A stretch of DNA of 41,233 nucleotides. It comes from an uncultured Candidatus Peregrinibacteria bacterium (GTDB lineage Bacteria > Patescibacteriota > Gracilibacteria > UBA1369). Positions 15,923 through 23,126 of this stretch are shown here, in pieces. The DNA is taken from NCBI GenBank assembly GCA_937858825.1, contig CALMAI010000013.1:1-41233 (forward strand), in the 5' to 3' direction. How positions within the stretch are numbered: the first letter of the stretch is position 1; every line of letters starts with the position of its first letter. The position numbers were made by a program, and so were the translations under genes. The notes under the pieces are model-generated. The model did not search any database and had not been told where the DNA came from. It worked only from the letters and a program-made list of their open reading frames with translations.

Positions 15923-16750
15923 ATGGAAGCACGAAAGGATCCCCCAAGAATAATCACGCCAAACACAATCCCAAAGAATGTGAAAAGAGTGTACATCCCG
16001 GGTGAAGTGCAGCAACTTTTTCGAAAAGAGATTCTTGCAAAAAAGGGAATCGACATCGACAGCACTACAAACGACGTTGTCACACCGATCACAAGAGAGA
16101 TAGAAGAAGTCTGCGAATCGGTTCGTGATCGTGTAGTTTGGGGCATCTACGGATCGGATGGAGAGCTAAGGCACATTACAGAAATAGGCGACATTGGTCG
16201 CTTAACAACAAAAGATGCCAAGTCTTTCAAGACGCTCTATATGGATGGACTTAAAAGGCAACCAGAAGTATTTGGGAGCACTTTTCAAGCGGTGCGCCTT
16301 AACCGCGTGAGAGACTTTCAAACCTTTATCGACGAGAACTATGTAACGGGGGCAAAGCACCATTACCATGATGAAAATGGCAAATTACAGGAAGGTTTGG
16401 TGGGAATGGCGACATTAACGAGGGAAACAGGAATGAGATCACACCGGGCATGGTTTGGAAAACTTTACGTCCGCAGAGCCCATAGAGGCCGCAAATTAGG
16501 ACAGGACATCACCTATCACACTCTTGATCACGCAGCGAAACAGCGAGACATTGCTATTGTAAGCCTAAAAGTCACGACGACCAATGAAGCAGTCATCCCA
16601 TTTTATAAAAGTATCGGATTTACAGAAGGAGAAATAGAATACGATGCGGCCCGCATTGACGGATATTCATACGATTGGCTCACCATGCAGCTCGACATGG
16701 ATACATACCGGGAAATTCGTGAAAAACAAGGATTGTACATCCATGAATAA
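15923..16750 (+). CDS. GNAT-family N-acetyltransferase
   Basis: This 275-residue protein has a C-terminal GNAT domain that would transfer an acetyl group from acetyl-CoA to an amine. Strand 4 and the acetyl-CoA pyrophosphate loop are visible as KLYVRRAHRGRKLGQDI near residues 180-196 (R-G-x-x-L-G type), followed by ALKxxTTNEAVIPFYKSIGF-like residues, the typical Asn and FYxxxGF of motif B. The first 100 residues are unfamiliar (IPGEVQQLFRKEILAKKG). It has its own TTGACA promoter and stands alone, converging on rplT. The substrate is unknown; the position between translation genes and a folding gene gives no firm clue. Confidence 0.88.
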   Translation: MEARKDPPRIITPNTIPKNVKRVYIPGEVQQLFRKEILAKKGIDIDSTTNDVVTPITREIEEVCESVRDRVVWGIYGSDGELRHITEIGDIGRLTTKDAKSFKTLYMDGLKRQPEVFGSTFQAVRLNRVRDFQTFIDENYVTGAKHHYHDENGKLQEGLVGMATLTRETGMRSHRAWFGKLYVRRAHRGRKLGQDITYHTLDHAAKQRDIAIVSLKVTTTNEAVIPFYKSIGFTEGEIEYDAARIDGYSYDWLTMQLDMDTYREIREKQGLYIHE

Positions 16751-16770
16751 CGGCCCCTATCAGCAGAAAT

Positions 16771-17121
16771 TTAAAGCTCTGCTTTCGCGACCTCTACCAC
16801 CTTTTTGAAGATTTCTGGATTGTGAATCGCAAGATCCGCCAGATGTTTTCGATCAACAATCACTTTTGCCTTCAAAAGACCATGAGTGAATCGGCTGTAG
16901 TTCATACCCTCAGCACGAACAGCTGCGTTAATACGGGTAATCCAAAGTCGTCGCATATCGCGCTTTCGTCGTTTTCGCCCAATGTAAGCATTTTGCCCCT
17001 GCTTCGCATGAGCACTTTTAGCCCATCGGAACAGTTTGCTTCGAAGACCTTTAAATCCTTTCGTCTTCTTAAGAATCTTTTTATGTCGACGTCGAGTCGT
17101 TGTTCCTCCTTTTACACGCAT
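16771..17121 (-). CDS. rplT: 50S ribosomal protein L20
   Basis: This 116-residue protein of the large subunit is essential for early 50S assembly. The conserved N-terminal RVKGGTTTRRRHKKILKKTKGF, the WITRINAAVRAEGMNYSRF segment and the length match L20 throughout. It is the last gene of infC-rpmI-rplT, nine bases after rpmI. In several bacteria L20 represses this operon; whether that occurs here cannot be read directly. Confidence 0.98.
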   Translation of the reverse strand: MRVKGGTTTRRRHKKILKKTKGFKGLRSKLFRWAKSAHAKQGQNAYIGRKRRKRDMRRLWITRINAAVRAEGMNYSRFTHGLLKAKVIVDRKHLADLAIHNPEIFKKVVEVAKAEL

Positions 17122-17130
17122 AACAAAAAA

Positions 17131-17328
17131 TTAAGTAGTGTGTGGTAGCATCAATTTAATATTCTTCTCATTTCCCTTATTGGTCTCTTGCCCACCGCGG
17201 TTAAGCTTCTTTTGTCGCTTTGATTTGTTGATCAAAAGATGGTTTCGCGCAGATTTCTGAAGACGGATCTTGCCGCTTCCAGTAACTTTAATTCTTTTCG
17301 CTGCTGATTTTCGTGTCTTTTGCTTCAT
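17131..17328 (-). CDS. rpmI: 50S ribosomal protein L35
   Basis: This 65-residue basic protein of the large subunit is recognised by MKQKTRKSAAKRIKVTGSG and the segment ARNHLLINKSKRQKKLNR. It starts eight bases after infC and precedes rplT in the usual order. Confidence 0.97.
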   Translation of the reverse strand: MKQKTRKSAAKRIKVTGSGKIRLQKSARNHLLINKSKRQKKLNRGGQETNKGNEKNIKLMLPHTT

Positions 17329-17336
17329 AATAAAAG

Positions 17337-17846
17337 TTATTTTTGTGGCACCAGAATCATAAACATCGTGTATCCCTGTTTCTTGGGAGGATGATCAAGG
17401 TGCGCTATATCTTTCAACGATTCGTAGAAAAAATCAAGCTTTTCTTTCGCAATGTCCACATGTGCCGCTTCCCGACCGCGAAAAACCAGTGTCACCTTCA
17501 CGCTGCATTGCTTCTCCAGGAACTTCTTTGCCTGTTTGATCTTGGTCTCCATATCATGCTTATCAATGCGAAAAGTCAGTCGCACGCCCTTCATTTCGCC
17601 CTGCTTTTGCTGCTTCTTATGTTTTCTCTCCAGTTTAGACTGACGATACAGATGTTTTCCATAGTCCAGAATTTTACAAACAGGAGGATTTGCCTTCGGC
17701 GCTACCTCTACAAGATCCAAACCGGCCTCCTCGGCTAATTTTAAAGCCTCCTCGGTCTTTCTAACCCCTAATTGCTCGCCTTCTGCGTCAATAAGTCGCA
17801 CTTCAGGCACACGAATCTGTTTGTTGGTACGAAGCTGTTTACTGAT
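17337..17846 (-). CDS. infC: Translation initiation factor IF-3, apparent AUC start
   Basis: IF-3 binds the 30S subunit and enforces correct start-codon and initiator-tRNA choice. From the ATC at 17846 the product has 169 residues, a normal length: the N-domain carries QIRVPEVRLIDAEGEQLGV, the linker NPPVCKILDYGK, and the C-domain VTLVFRGREAAH and HPPKKQGYTMFMILVPQK. No ATG, GTG or TTG occurs in frame between the promoter and the conserved N-terminus; the first residues (ISKQLRTNKQIR) align with the B. subtilis start region (IISK...N..IR), where infC begins with AUU. E. coli infC also begins with AUU, allowing IF-3 to repress itself. A GTG 12 codons later would delete the conserved N-terminal strand. 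So AUC is the best start. First gene of infC-rpmI-rplT. Confidence 0.93.
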   Translation of the reverse strand: MSKQLRTNKQIRVPEVRLIDAEGEQLGVRKTEEALKLAEEAGLDLVEVAPKANPPVCKILDYGKHLYRQSKLERKHKKQQKQGEMKGVRLTFRIDKHDMETKIKQAKKFLEKQCSVKVTLVFRGREAAHVDIAKEKLDFFYESLKDIAHLDHPPKKQGYTMFMILVPQK

Positions 17847-17879
17847 AAAGAAAAAATAAAGATGTACAAAGCAAAAGGG

Positions 17880-17908
17880 ATGATAAAGCCAATAACCCTC
17901 ATTGTCAA
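17880..17908 (-). promoter_or_regulatory. Promoter of infC-rpmI-rplT
   Basis: On the minus strand a perfect TTGACA (17908-17903), a 17-base spacer and TATCAT (17885-17880) form a near-consensus sigma70 promoter. The transcript would start near 17873, about 27 bases before the ATC start codon of infC, with no Shine-Dalgarno sequence in the leader. Confidence 0.75.
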
Positions 17909-17914
17909 TGAGGG
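17896..17914. promoter_or_regulatory. 19-bp perfect palindrome over the infC -35 box
   Basis: CCCTCATTGTCAATGAGGG is a perfect inverted repeat of nine-base arms around a single T. The -35 hexamer of the infC promoter lies in its centre. It is upstream of the transcript start, so it would act as DNA, most simply as a repressor or activator operator. Confidence 0.55.
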
Positions 17915-17933
17915 AAAAGAGAAACAGAGAGAG

Positions 17934-17977
17934 AAAAAAAATGCTACCCCCGCCCAACTCTTGCGAGTGGGCGGGGG
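17934..17977 (-). terminator. Intrinsic terminator of the antiporter gene
   Basis: Ten-base perfectly paired GC-rich arms (CCCCCGCCCA at 17947-17956 and TGGGCGGGGG at 17968-17977) enclose an 11-base loop. On the minus strand they are followed by TAGCA and eight T residues (A tract at 17934-17941). It lies directly after the antiporter stop and shields infC from read-through. Confidence 0.92.
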
Positions 17978-17985
17978 CCTTGCGA

Positions 17986-19422
17986 CTACTCAGCCACGGC
18001 TGCTGCCTTGGCACCCTGGCGCTTGGTTTCGGGGAGCTCGTCATTCTGGCTTTTCCGAATCGCCTTGGCGATGAGCGGAGGAGCAACGAACGTGGTCGCA
18101 ATGACCACAACGACGGCGATGGCAAACGATTTCTCGTTCAGCACGCCGTAGCTCTTTCCCAGATTGGCGAAGATCAGACCGACCTCGCCACGCGGAACCA
18201 TGCCGAAGCCAACGAGGGACTTGTTCGTACCCTTGCCAGCCGCGAATCCGCAGGCATATTTGCCCACGAACGCCACGATGGTGAGGCCACCAGCCATCAG
18301 GAGCACCTGTGGATCCTTGAAGACCCGCAGGTCCACCGCCATGCCGGTGACAATGAAGAAGATCGGAACGAAGAACTTGGTCATTCCCTCGATCAGATCC
18401 TCCACATGCCCTTCCCGTGCATGTTCGGCTTCCAGCTCCAGCTCCTTCTGTACGCGCTTGCCCTCAACGAGGCCAGCCCACAGCTTGAGCTTTTTGGCGA
18501 TCTCCGGTTCCTCGAACTTCTCGAAGTGCACCGCATCCAGGACCAGCCCGGCTGCGAACGCACCCACGATCGGCTCGAGCCCCGCGAGGACCTTGGCACC
18601 GTAGGCGTAGAGCCCACAGAACACCAGTGCCATCGCCATCTTCATCTCCGGACCGGAGTGAAGTCGGCTGAAGCCTTTGCTGATAGACGGAGCAAGCAGA
18701 CGGCCCAGAAGGATCGAAACCCCTAGGAATCCGACTGCCTTGACCACGGCGATGGCGATGAAGCTTCCGCTCACCTCACCTCCCTGAGCCACAGCTGACA
18801 GCACGCCGAGAATCACCAGTCCGATGATATCGTCGACCACAGCTGCTCCGAGCACGATCCGGGTCTCTGTACTCTTGAACTTGAAGTTGTCGAATACTGC
18901 AGCCGTAATCCCGACTGAAGTCGCCGCCAACGTGGCGCCGAAGAACACGTAGACGAGCATCGAATGCCCAGGCAGAAGGAAGTAGGTGAACGCGATCCCT
19001 CCGGCCACCGGAAGAACCACCCCCACAACAGCGACAAGCGTTGCTCGACCGCCGACCTCCTTCATCTCATGGATGTTTTCCTCCAATCCGCTCTTGAAGA
19101 GCAGGAGAATCACACCCACCATAGCAACCCAATGCAAGATCGGGTCGCTCTTGGTCGTAGCCACAAAGTTCCCGAAGGAACCTTGCAGCAACCCCAGCGC
19201 ACCCACGGCAACTCCAGCCAGGAGCTCCCCCAGGACGGCCGGTTGCTTGATGCGATTGGCCAGGCGGCCACCCAGACGGGCGGCAAACAACAGGGCAATC
19301 ACAAACACAAACACTTGGAGCGCGTGCTCCTCATGTCCATGCTCCTCCCCACCAGATGCCATCGCACTGACCGAAGTCAGAAACGCCAACAATCCGGCAA
19401 AGGTTGCAATGATGGTTTTCAC
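17986..19422 (-). CDS. CPA2-type cation/proton antiporter
   Basis: This 478-residue integral membrane protein would exchange Na+ or K+ for protons across the cytoplasmic membrane. An N-terminal signal-like segment (TIIATFAGLLAFLTSVSAMA) and a His/Glu-rich stretch (GGEEHGHEEHA) precede about a dozen hydrophobic segments. Family motifs include FAARLGGRLANRIKQPAVLGELLAGV, TSVGITAAVFDN and VDDIIGLVILG (the paired acidic residues of the ion site), FAAGLVLDA and KSLVGFGMVPRGEVGLIFANLG. The GTG at 19422 is chosen because AAAGGAG lies about ten bases upstream; the frame extends further without a better start. Unlike neighbours it is GC-rich (35 of 60 bases in 18001-18060, 44 of 60 in 18541-18600), has a clear Shine-Dalgarno sequence and its own strong terminator, all signs of transfer. 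Confidence 0.93.
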   Translation of the reverse strand: MKTIIATFAGLLAFLTSVSAMASGGEEHGHEEHALQVFVFVIALLFAARLGGRLANRIKQPAVLGELLAGVAVGALGLLQGSFGNFVATTKSDPILHWVAMVGVILLLFKSGLEENIHEMKEVGGRATLVAVVGVVLPVAGGIAFTYFLLPGHSMLVYVFFGATLAATSVGITAAVFDNFKFKSTETRIVLGAAVVDDIIGLVILGVLSAVAQGGEVSGSFIAIAVVKAVGFLGVSILLGRLLAPSISKGFSRLHSGPEMKMAMALVFCGLYAYGAKVLAGLEPIVGAFAAGLVLDAVHFEKFEEPEIAKKLKLWAGLVEGKRVQKELELEAEHAREGHVEDLIEGMTKFFVPIFFIVTGMAVDLRVFKDPQVLLMAGGLTIVAFVGKYACGFAAGKGTNKSLVGFGMVPRGEVGLIFANLGKSYGVLNEKSFAIAVVVVIATTFVAPPLIAKAIRKSQNDELPETKRQGAKAAAVAE

Positions 19423-19592
19423 GTGAGAAACGCTCCTTTCCAGCGTTGTGAGAGTATGCGCCCCGCGCCTATTTTCTCTCTCTGTCAAACATCAGATGTG
19501 GAATGCCCCTTTCAAGGCCTCCACGAAGTCTTGTCTCATATGCCGGTTTAGGCGAGCACCAGCGCTCCCTTTCCCTAACATACGAGCCAGAA

Positions 19593-19620
19593 ATTATACT
19601 ACAAATTGGCCAAAAAGCAA
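19593..19620 (-). promoter_or_regulatory. Possible promoter of the antiporter gene
   Basis: On the minus strand TTGCTT (19620-19615) and TATAAT (19598-19593) are 16 bases apart. They lie in AT-rich sequence just outside the GC-rich antiporter segment, so the gene may be driven by a resident promoter. Confidence 0.45.
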
Positions 19621-19696
19621 CCCTAAAATTTTTCCAGAAGCATGGAAATCACAGAATTCTACGAAGCTATCATGTCTTTTCGAAAACCGTAAAAAA

Positions 19697-19705
19697 TGGT
19701 AAAAT
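19697..19705 (+). promoter_or_regulatory. Extended -10 promoter of the first surface-protein gene
   Basis: TGGTAAAAT is an extended -10 element. The transcript would start near 19712, leaving about five bases to ATG 19717 or 17 bases to the in-frame ATG 19729. Confidence 0.55.
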
Positions 19706-19716
19706 AAAAAGATAGT

Positions 19717-21171
19717 ATGTACATCCAAATGATAAAATCCTTACAAAAAGGTATTAGTACCGCCTTCATTGTAATGTTGAGTGTTATGGGCCTTGGTAGT
19801 GCGTCTTTAGCAGCGCCCCCTCCAGGAACAACCACGGCTCCTTATACTGTTTCCTACAGCGCCCGACTCACCGACGCCGTGGGAACGCCAATCACAACAG
19901 CACAAACCGTCCGCTTTAGTCTTTGGACCGATTCAGATTTCGATGCGGGGGACCTTTTGGGAACAGGCGCAATCGACCCAGGCGCGGCTGGCTATGCCGG
20001 TTGGGTCGAAGAGCACACAGTCACTCCAGACACCAATGGACTCTTCCACGTAGATCTTGGAACAATCACAACTCTCCCAAATGTAACATCTTCAACACAC
20101 GTTTATCTTCAGGTGGATGTAAAACCGGATGCTTCCCCAATCACAGACTACGAAGTTATTGATCCAACAGGATCAACAGCAGACACCACCGATCGACACA
20201 TCCTCAATTCCGCTTTTTACGCTATTAATGCCGATACTGTCGACAATGCCGATGTCGGAACCGGACCTGGGAACCTGGTAACACTCGATGGAGCCGGGCT
20301 TTTCGATGTAGCCTACATCCCAGGCGGGACCAATGCCGACTCATTTGTTATCGATGCCGATGATTCCGTCGCGGCCGGAACAATCCCTCTTATATTTGGA
20401 ACAACTCTTGCTCAAGTCCTTGAATACGACATTGGCAACTCATACTTCAATTTTTCAGACGACGTGAACATTACGGGAGACCTTACTGTTACCGGCAATG
20501 CGAACTTCTCTGGATCCAGTGAATTCCATATGCGTGAAGTTGCAGACGAAGCCGCAGCTGACTGTACCACCGTCAACGAACTCGTCCTCGATACCACAGA
20601 AAACCGCATTTACGTCTGTACCGCCACAGGCTCACCAGGAACATGGGCAGCAACGGGTGGAGCAGGAGGAACGTATGCCCAGAGCATTGTGATAGAACCG
20701 GAATACGAAGATGGAGTTATTGTTGCGGACGGATCCGACAATAAAGGAAAAATCGAATCCTTCTTTATAGATACGGATGGTGACCCGGGAAACGACAACT
20801 TTAATTACTACCGTTGGACTACCAGACAATCATCCCTGCAGGACATTGATCTTGTTGTCCGCGTTGACCTCCCGGACGGATTTACCGGATTCCAGGCAAC
20901 ACCAGTAGAGCTGACCTATCGAACAGCCGATGGCGTAGTAACAACCAACCACATAGATGTAGAAATAGAGGATACAGCCGGAACAGCAATTCCACTGGTG
21001 GGAGGAACAGACCTCACATCAGCTGGAGCCTTTACAACAAGCGGAATAACCTTTGGAGGAGTCCCAACATTTACAGCCGGTGAACAGATAACTATAAAGC
21101 TACGACCACACACAACCAGCTCCGGATATACCGATGTTGGACGCATCATTATAAATTATGTCGGAAATTAA
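19717..21171 (+). CDS. Exported modular surface protein 1
   Basis: This 484-residue secreted protein has a signal peptide ending near SASLA|APPP. Residues about 40-160 form a beta-rich domain (VSYSARLTDAVGTPITTAQTVRFSLW) that recurs in the protein at 25666. A copy of the surface module follows near 215-265 (LIFGTTLAQVLEY and FNFSDDVNITGDLTV). A two-Cys module comes next (DCTTVNELVLDTTENRIYVC, ending GTWAA). The C-terminal 160 residues (PEYEDGVIVADGSDNKGKIE, YYRWTTRQSSLQDIDL) are shared with the next protein. No wall-anchor motif is seen. The in-frame ATG at 19729 is equally plausible. Function is unknown; texture suggests a fibre or S-layer-associated structural protein. Confidence 0.88.
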   Translation: MYIQMIKSLQKGISTAFIVMLSVMGLGSASLAAPPPGTTTAPYTVSYSARLTDAVGTPITTAQTVRFSLWTDSDFDAGDLLGTGAIDPGAAGYAGWVEEHTVTPDTNGLFHVDLGTITTLPNVTSSTHVYLQVDVKPDASPITDYEVIDPTGSTADTTDRHILNSAFYAINADTVDNADVGTGPGNLVTLDGAGLFDVAYIPGGTNADSFVIDADDSVAAGTIPLIFGTTLAQVLEYDIGNSYFNFSDDVNITGDLTVTGNANFSGSSEFHMREVADEAAADCTTVNELVLDTTENRIYVCTATGSPGTWAATGGAGGTYAQSIVIEPEYEDGVIVADGSDNKGKIESFFIDTDGDPGNDNFNYYRWTTRQSSLQDIDLVVRVDLPDGFTGFQATPVELTYRTADGVVTTNHIDVEIEDTAGTAIPLVGGTDLTSAGAFTTSGITFGGVPTFTAGEQITIKLRPHTTSSGYTDVGRIIINYVGN

Positions 21172-21200
21172 ATTGAAATACTGGAATAATGACAAAAGTG

Positions 21201-21209
21201 TGGTATAAT
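21201..21209 (+). promoter_or_regulatory. Extended -10 promoter of surface protein 2
   Basis: TGGTATAAT, a perfect extended -10 element, lies 36 bases before the ATG at 21245. No good -35 hexamer is visible at 17 bases. Confidence 0.65.
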
Positions 21210-21244
21210 ATACTGAATATATAAAAATAATCTCACCCTTTACT

Positions 21245-22984
21245 ATGCAAAACAAAAAGCATACATGGCTCAAAAAGGCCATTAATACCCTTGTTCTCAC
21301 CATGATGGTTACGAGCAGCGCAACAGCGCAGGCAGCCATCCTTTTCCAGGATGATAACTTTCACGACATCGCATCTGATGCAATCCTCATTGATTTCGAT
21401 GGAGCCGGTGCCAACGACACCGCTATCCAGTTCGGAAATGATGCTGTTACAACAGAGAATGGAACCATTAACTGGAATATCACGACCAACACCTTTGAAT
21501 TCGACAACAGTGTTGATATCACCGGAGACCTTAGTGCCAACGGAGATGTCGACTTTTCTGCAGCAACACAAACCCGACTTCGTGAAGATACAGATCCAAA
21601 CACCAACGCGGATTGTGCCGTTATAGGTGAGTTGATTGTTGACACAACTGATGAAGAACTCCAAATCTGTACAACACCAGGAAGTCCCGGTGTATGGGCA
21701 CCAGTAGTAGCTTCCTCTACAGACGCCGACACACTCGATGGACTCGATTCATTGCAGTTCCTCCGAAGTGATACATCAGACAACTTCACATCTGGAACGC
21801 TTACAACAGATGCTGGAACAACTCTCGACGTTAACGGAGTTGCAGACTTCAGCGGAGCCACTCGATTCGCGATGGCCGCAGGAGCAGCAGATCCAGGAAC
21901 TTGTACAGAAGGAGACCTCTTCTACAACACAACAACAAATGAACTTCGTGTTTGTACCGCAACAGACACATGGTCGACAGGAGGCCCGCAAGATTTTGAA
22001 GATGTTTATGGAGCAGATGCAGACAACACCCTTACAACTTCAAACGGAGATTTCAGCATTGCAACAGGAACCGGTGAGTTCGACGTAACCTCAACAGGAC
22101 TCCTTGATTTCAACGCTGACAGCTTTGATATCGACCTCACTGGAGGATTCTTCGTAAATGCTGGAGCTGCATCAAACATTACAACTTCTGCTGGAGCTCT
22201 CACTCTTGAAGCGACAACAGATGACGTGAACATCACAGCAGGAGACGACATCGTCTTCGACGACGCACAGCTCACTGCCCCGGTAACCCTTACCGAAGCC
22301 GACACAGGCATCGACGCAACTTTCGGAACAACCGGTATTATTGACGCCCTCAACTCCCTCACATCAACTGCTACAGGGGAAGGTGCTTCAAACGTTGGTA
22401 TCGAAGATGCTGGAGGATACTACACCGGAGCAGACGTAGAGGCTGCCCTTCAGGAGCTTGGAGCTGTTTCTGGATCAAACGCGCCAAACAACGAAGTTCT
22501 AACTTTCTATCCAGAATATCCAGATGCAACCATCTTCCAGGATGGAAGTAACAATAAAGGAAAACTTGAAGCTCTCTATGATGATGCCAACAGCGAACAC
22601 TACTATTCATGGACAACCAAGCAAAACTCGGCGCAAGACATCGATATTCGATTCCGATTCCCTCTCCCGGCAGACTTCCTTGATGTGAACGATTTCACAT
22701 ATCGATATAGAACCGGTTCAACAACCGAAGCTGACAATGATGTGGAAGTAACAGTTGTAAACGTCACAGACGCTGCAACATGTGGATCAGACACAACCAA
22801 TGGATCAGCCAACGTATGGGCAACAGGAACCATTGCAGAAGCAACGCTCGAAGCGGGATGTACAGGTGGTTCAGCACTTGATGCGGGCGATATCATTGAG
22901 ATCGCAGTGAAATTGATCGACGCAACAAACGCTGCCGCAACATTCGCGGACATTGGATTCCTTTCACTCGGATACGACAACTAG
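21245..22984 (+). CDS. Exported modular surface protein 2
   Basis: This 579-residue secreted protein has a signal peptide (to about residue 25, ATAQA|AILFQ). The mature protein opens with AILFQDDNFHDIASDAILIDF, an N-terminus shared with the proteins at 23127 and 27096. The surface module AIQFG ... INWNITTNTFEFDNSVDITGDL follows, then two two-Cys modules (DCAVIGELIVDTTDEELQIC ending GVWAP, and TCTEGDLFYNTTTNELRVC ending DTWST), a repetitive Asp/Thr/Ala-rich middle, and the C-terminal domain (YPEYPDATIFQDGSNNKGKLE, YYSWTTKQNSAQDIDI) also found in surface protein 1. It has its own promoter and a strong terminator behind it. Likely a structural surface or fibre protein; no catalytic motif is visible. 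Confidence 0.9.
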   Translation: MQNKKHTWLKKAINTLVLTMMVTSSATAQAAILFQDDNFHDIASDAILIDFDGAGANDTAIQFGNDAVTTENGTINWNITTNTFEFDNSVDITGDLSANGDVDFSAATQTRLREDTDPNTNADCAVIGELIVDTTDEELQICTTPGSPGVWAPVVASSTDADTLDGLDSLQFLRSDTSDNFTSGTLTTDAGTTLDVNGVADFSGATRFAMAAGAADPGTCTEGDLFYNTTTNELRVCTATDTWSTGGPQDFEDVYGADADNTLTTSNGDFSIATGTGEFDVTSTGLLDFNADSFDIDLTGGFFVNAGAASNITTSAGALTLEATTDDVNITAGDDIVFDDAQLTAPVTLTEADTGIDATFGTTGIIDALNSLTSTATGEGASNVGIEDAGGYYTGADVEAALQELGAVSGSNAPNNEVLTFYPEYPDATIFQDGSNNKGKLEALYDDANSEHYYSWTTKQNSAQDIDIRFRFPLPADFLDVNDFTYRYRTGSTTEADNDVEVTVVNVTDAATCGSDTTNGSANVWATGTIAEATLEAGCTGGSALDAGDIIEIAVKLIDATNAAATFADIGFLSLGYDN

Positions 22985-23005
22985 GAATCATAACAGAGTT
23001 AAAGA

Positions 23006-23033
23006 AAAGCCTCCTTCAAAAGGGGGCTTTTTT
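23006..23033 (+). terminator. Intrinsic terminator after surface protein 2
   Basis: AAAGCCTCCTT and AAGGGGGCTTT pair (one G-U-type mismatch) around a three-base loop and end in a run of six T. It lies 22 bases after the stop codon. Confidence 0.88.
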
Positions 23034-23065
23034 GTTGCAGAACAAAGAGTGACAATTTTATGACG

Positions 23066-23098
23066 AAGGCCCCATCCTCATAGAGGGGAAGCCTTTTT
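23066..23098 (+). terminator. Second terminator-like hairpin
   Basis: AAGGCCCC (23066-23073) and GGGG-AA-GCCTT (23085-23095) pair with a two-base bulge, followed by T residues. It abuts the promoter of the next gene, so the two genes are doubly insulated. Confidence 0.65.
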
Positions 23099-23099
23099 A

Positions 23100-23108
23100 T
23101 GGTATAAT
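23100..23108 (+). promoter_or_regulatory. Extended -10 promoter of surface protein 3
   Basis: TGGTATAAT lies 19 bases before the ATG at 23127, so the leader would be only about 12 bases. Confidence 0.65.
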
Positions 23109-23126
23109 GTAAAGACATATTGCCAT

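Larger units (their letters stand above)
19423..19716. other. Intergenic region and long antiporter leader
   Basis: This region separates the divergent antiporter and the first surface-protein gene. The part up to about 19560 is GC-rich like the antiporter; beyond it the sequence becomes AT-rich. A minus-strand promoter candidate lies at 19593-19620, giving a leader of about 165 bases before the GTG at 19422. That leader contains the strong AAAGGAG site near 19432-19438 and small inverted repeats (for example GAGC/GCTC), but no RNA element I recognise. A plus-strand extended -10 lies at its right end. Confidence 0.5.

Noticed and set aside
16762-16782. Hairpin AGCAGA/TCTGCT between the GNAT gene and rplT
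   Set aside because: Six-base arms, ten-base loop and only a short T run, partly inside rplT; too weak to call a terminator.
17902-19551. Long open frames opposite the antiporter gene (for example 17902-18726 and 18964-19551)
   Set aside because: High GC opens the antisense frames; their products are low-complexity and show no family features, while the minus strand encodes a clear transporter.
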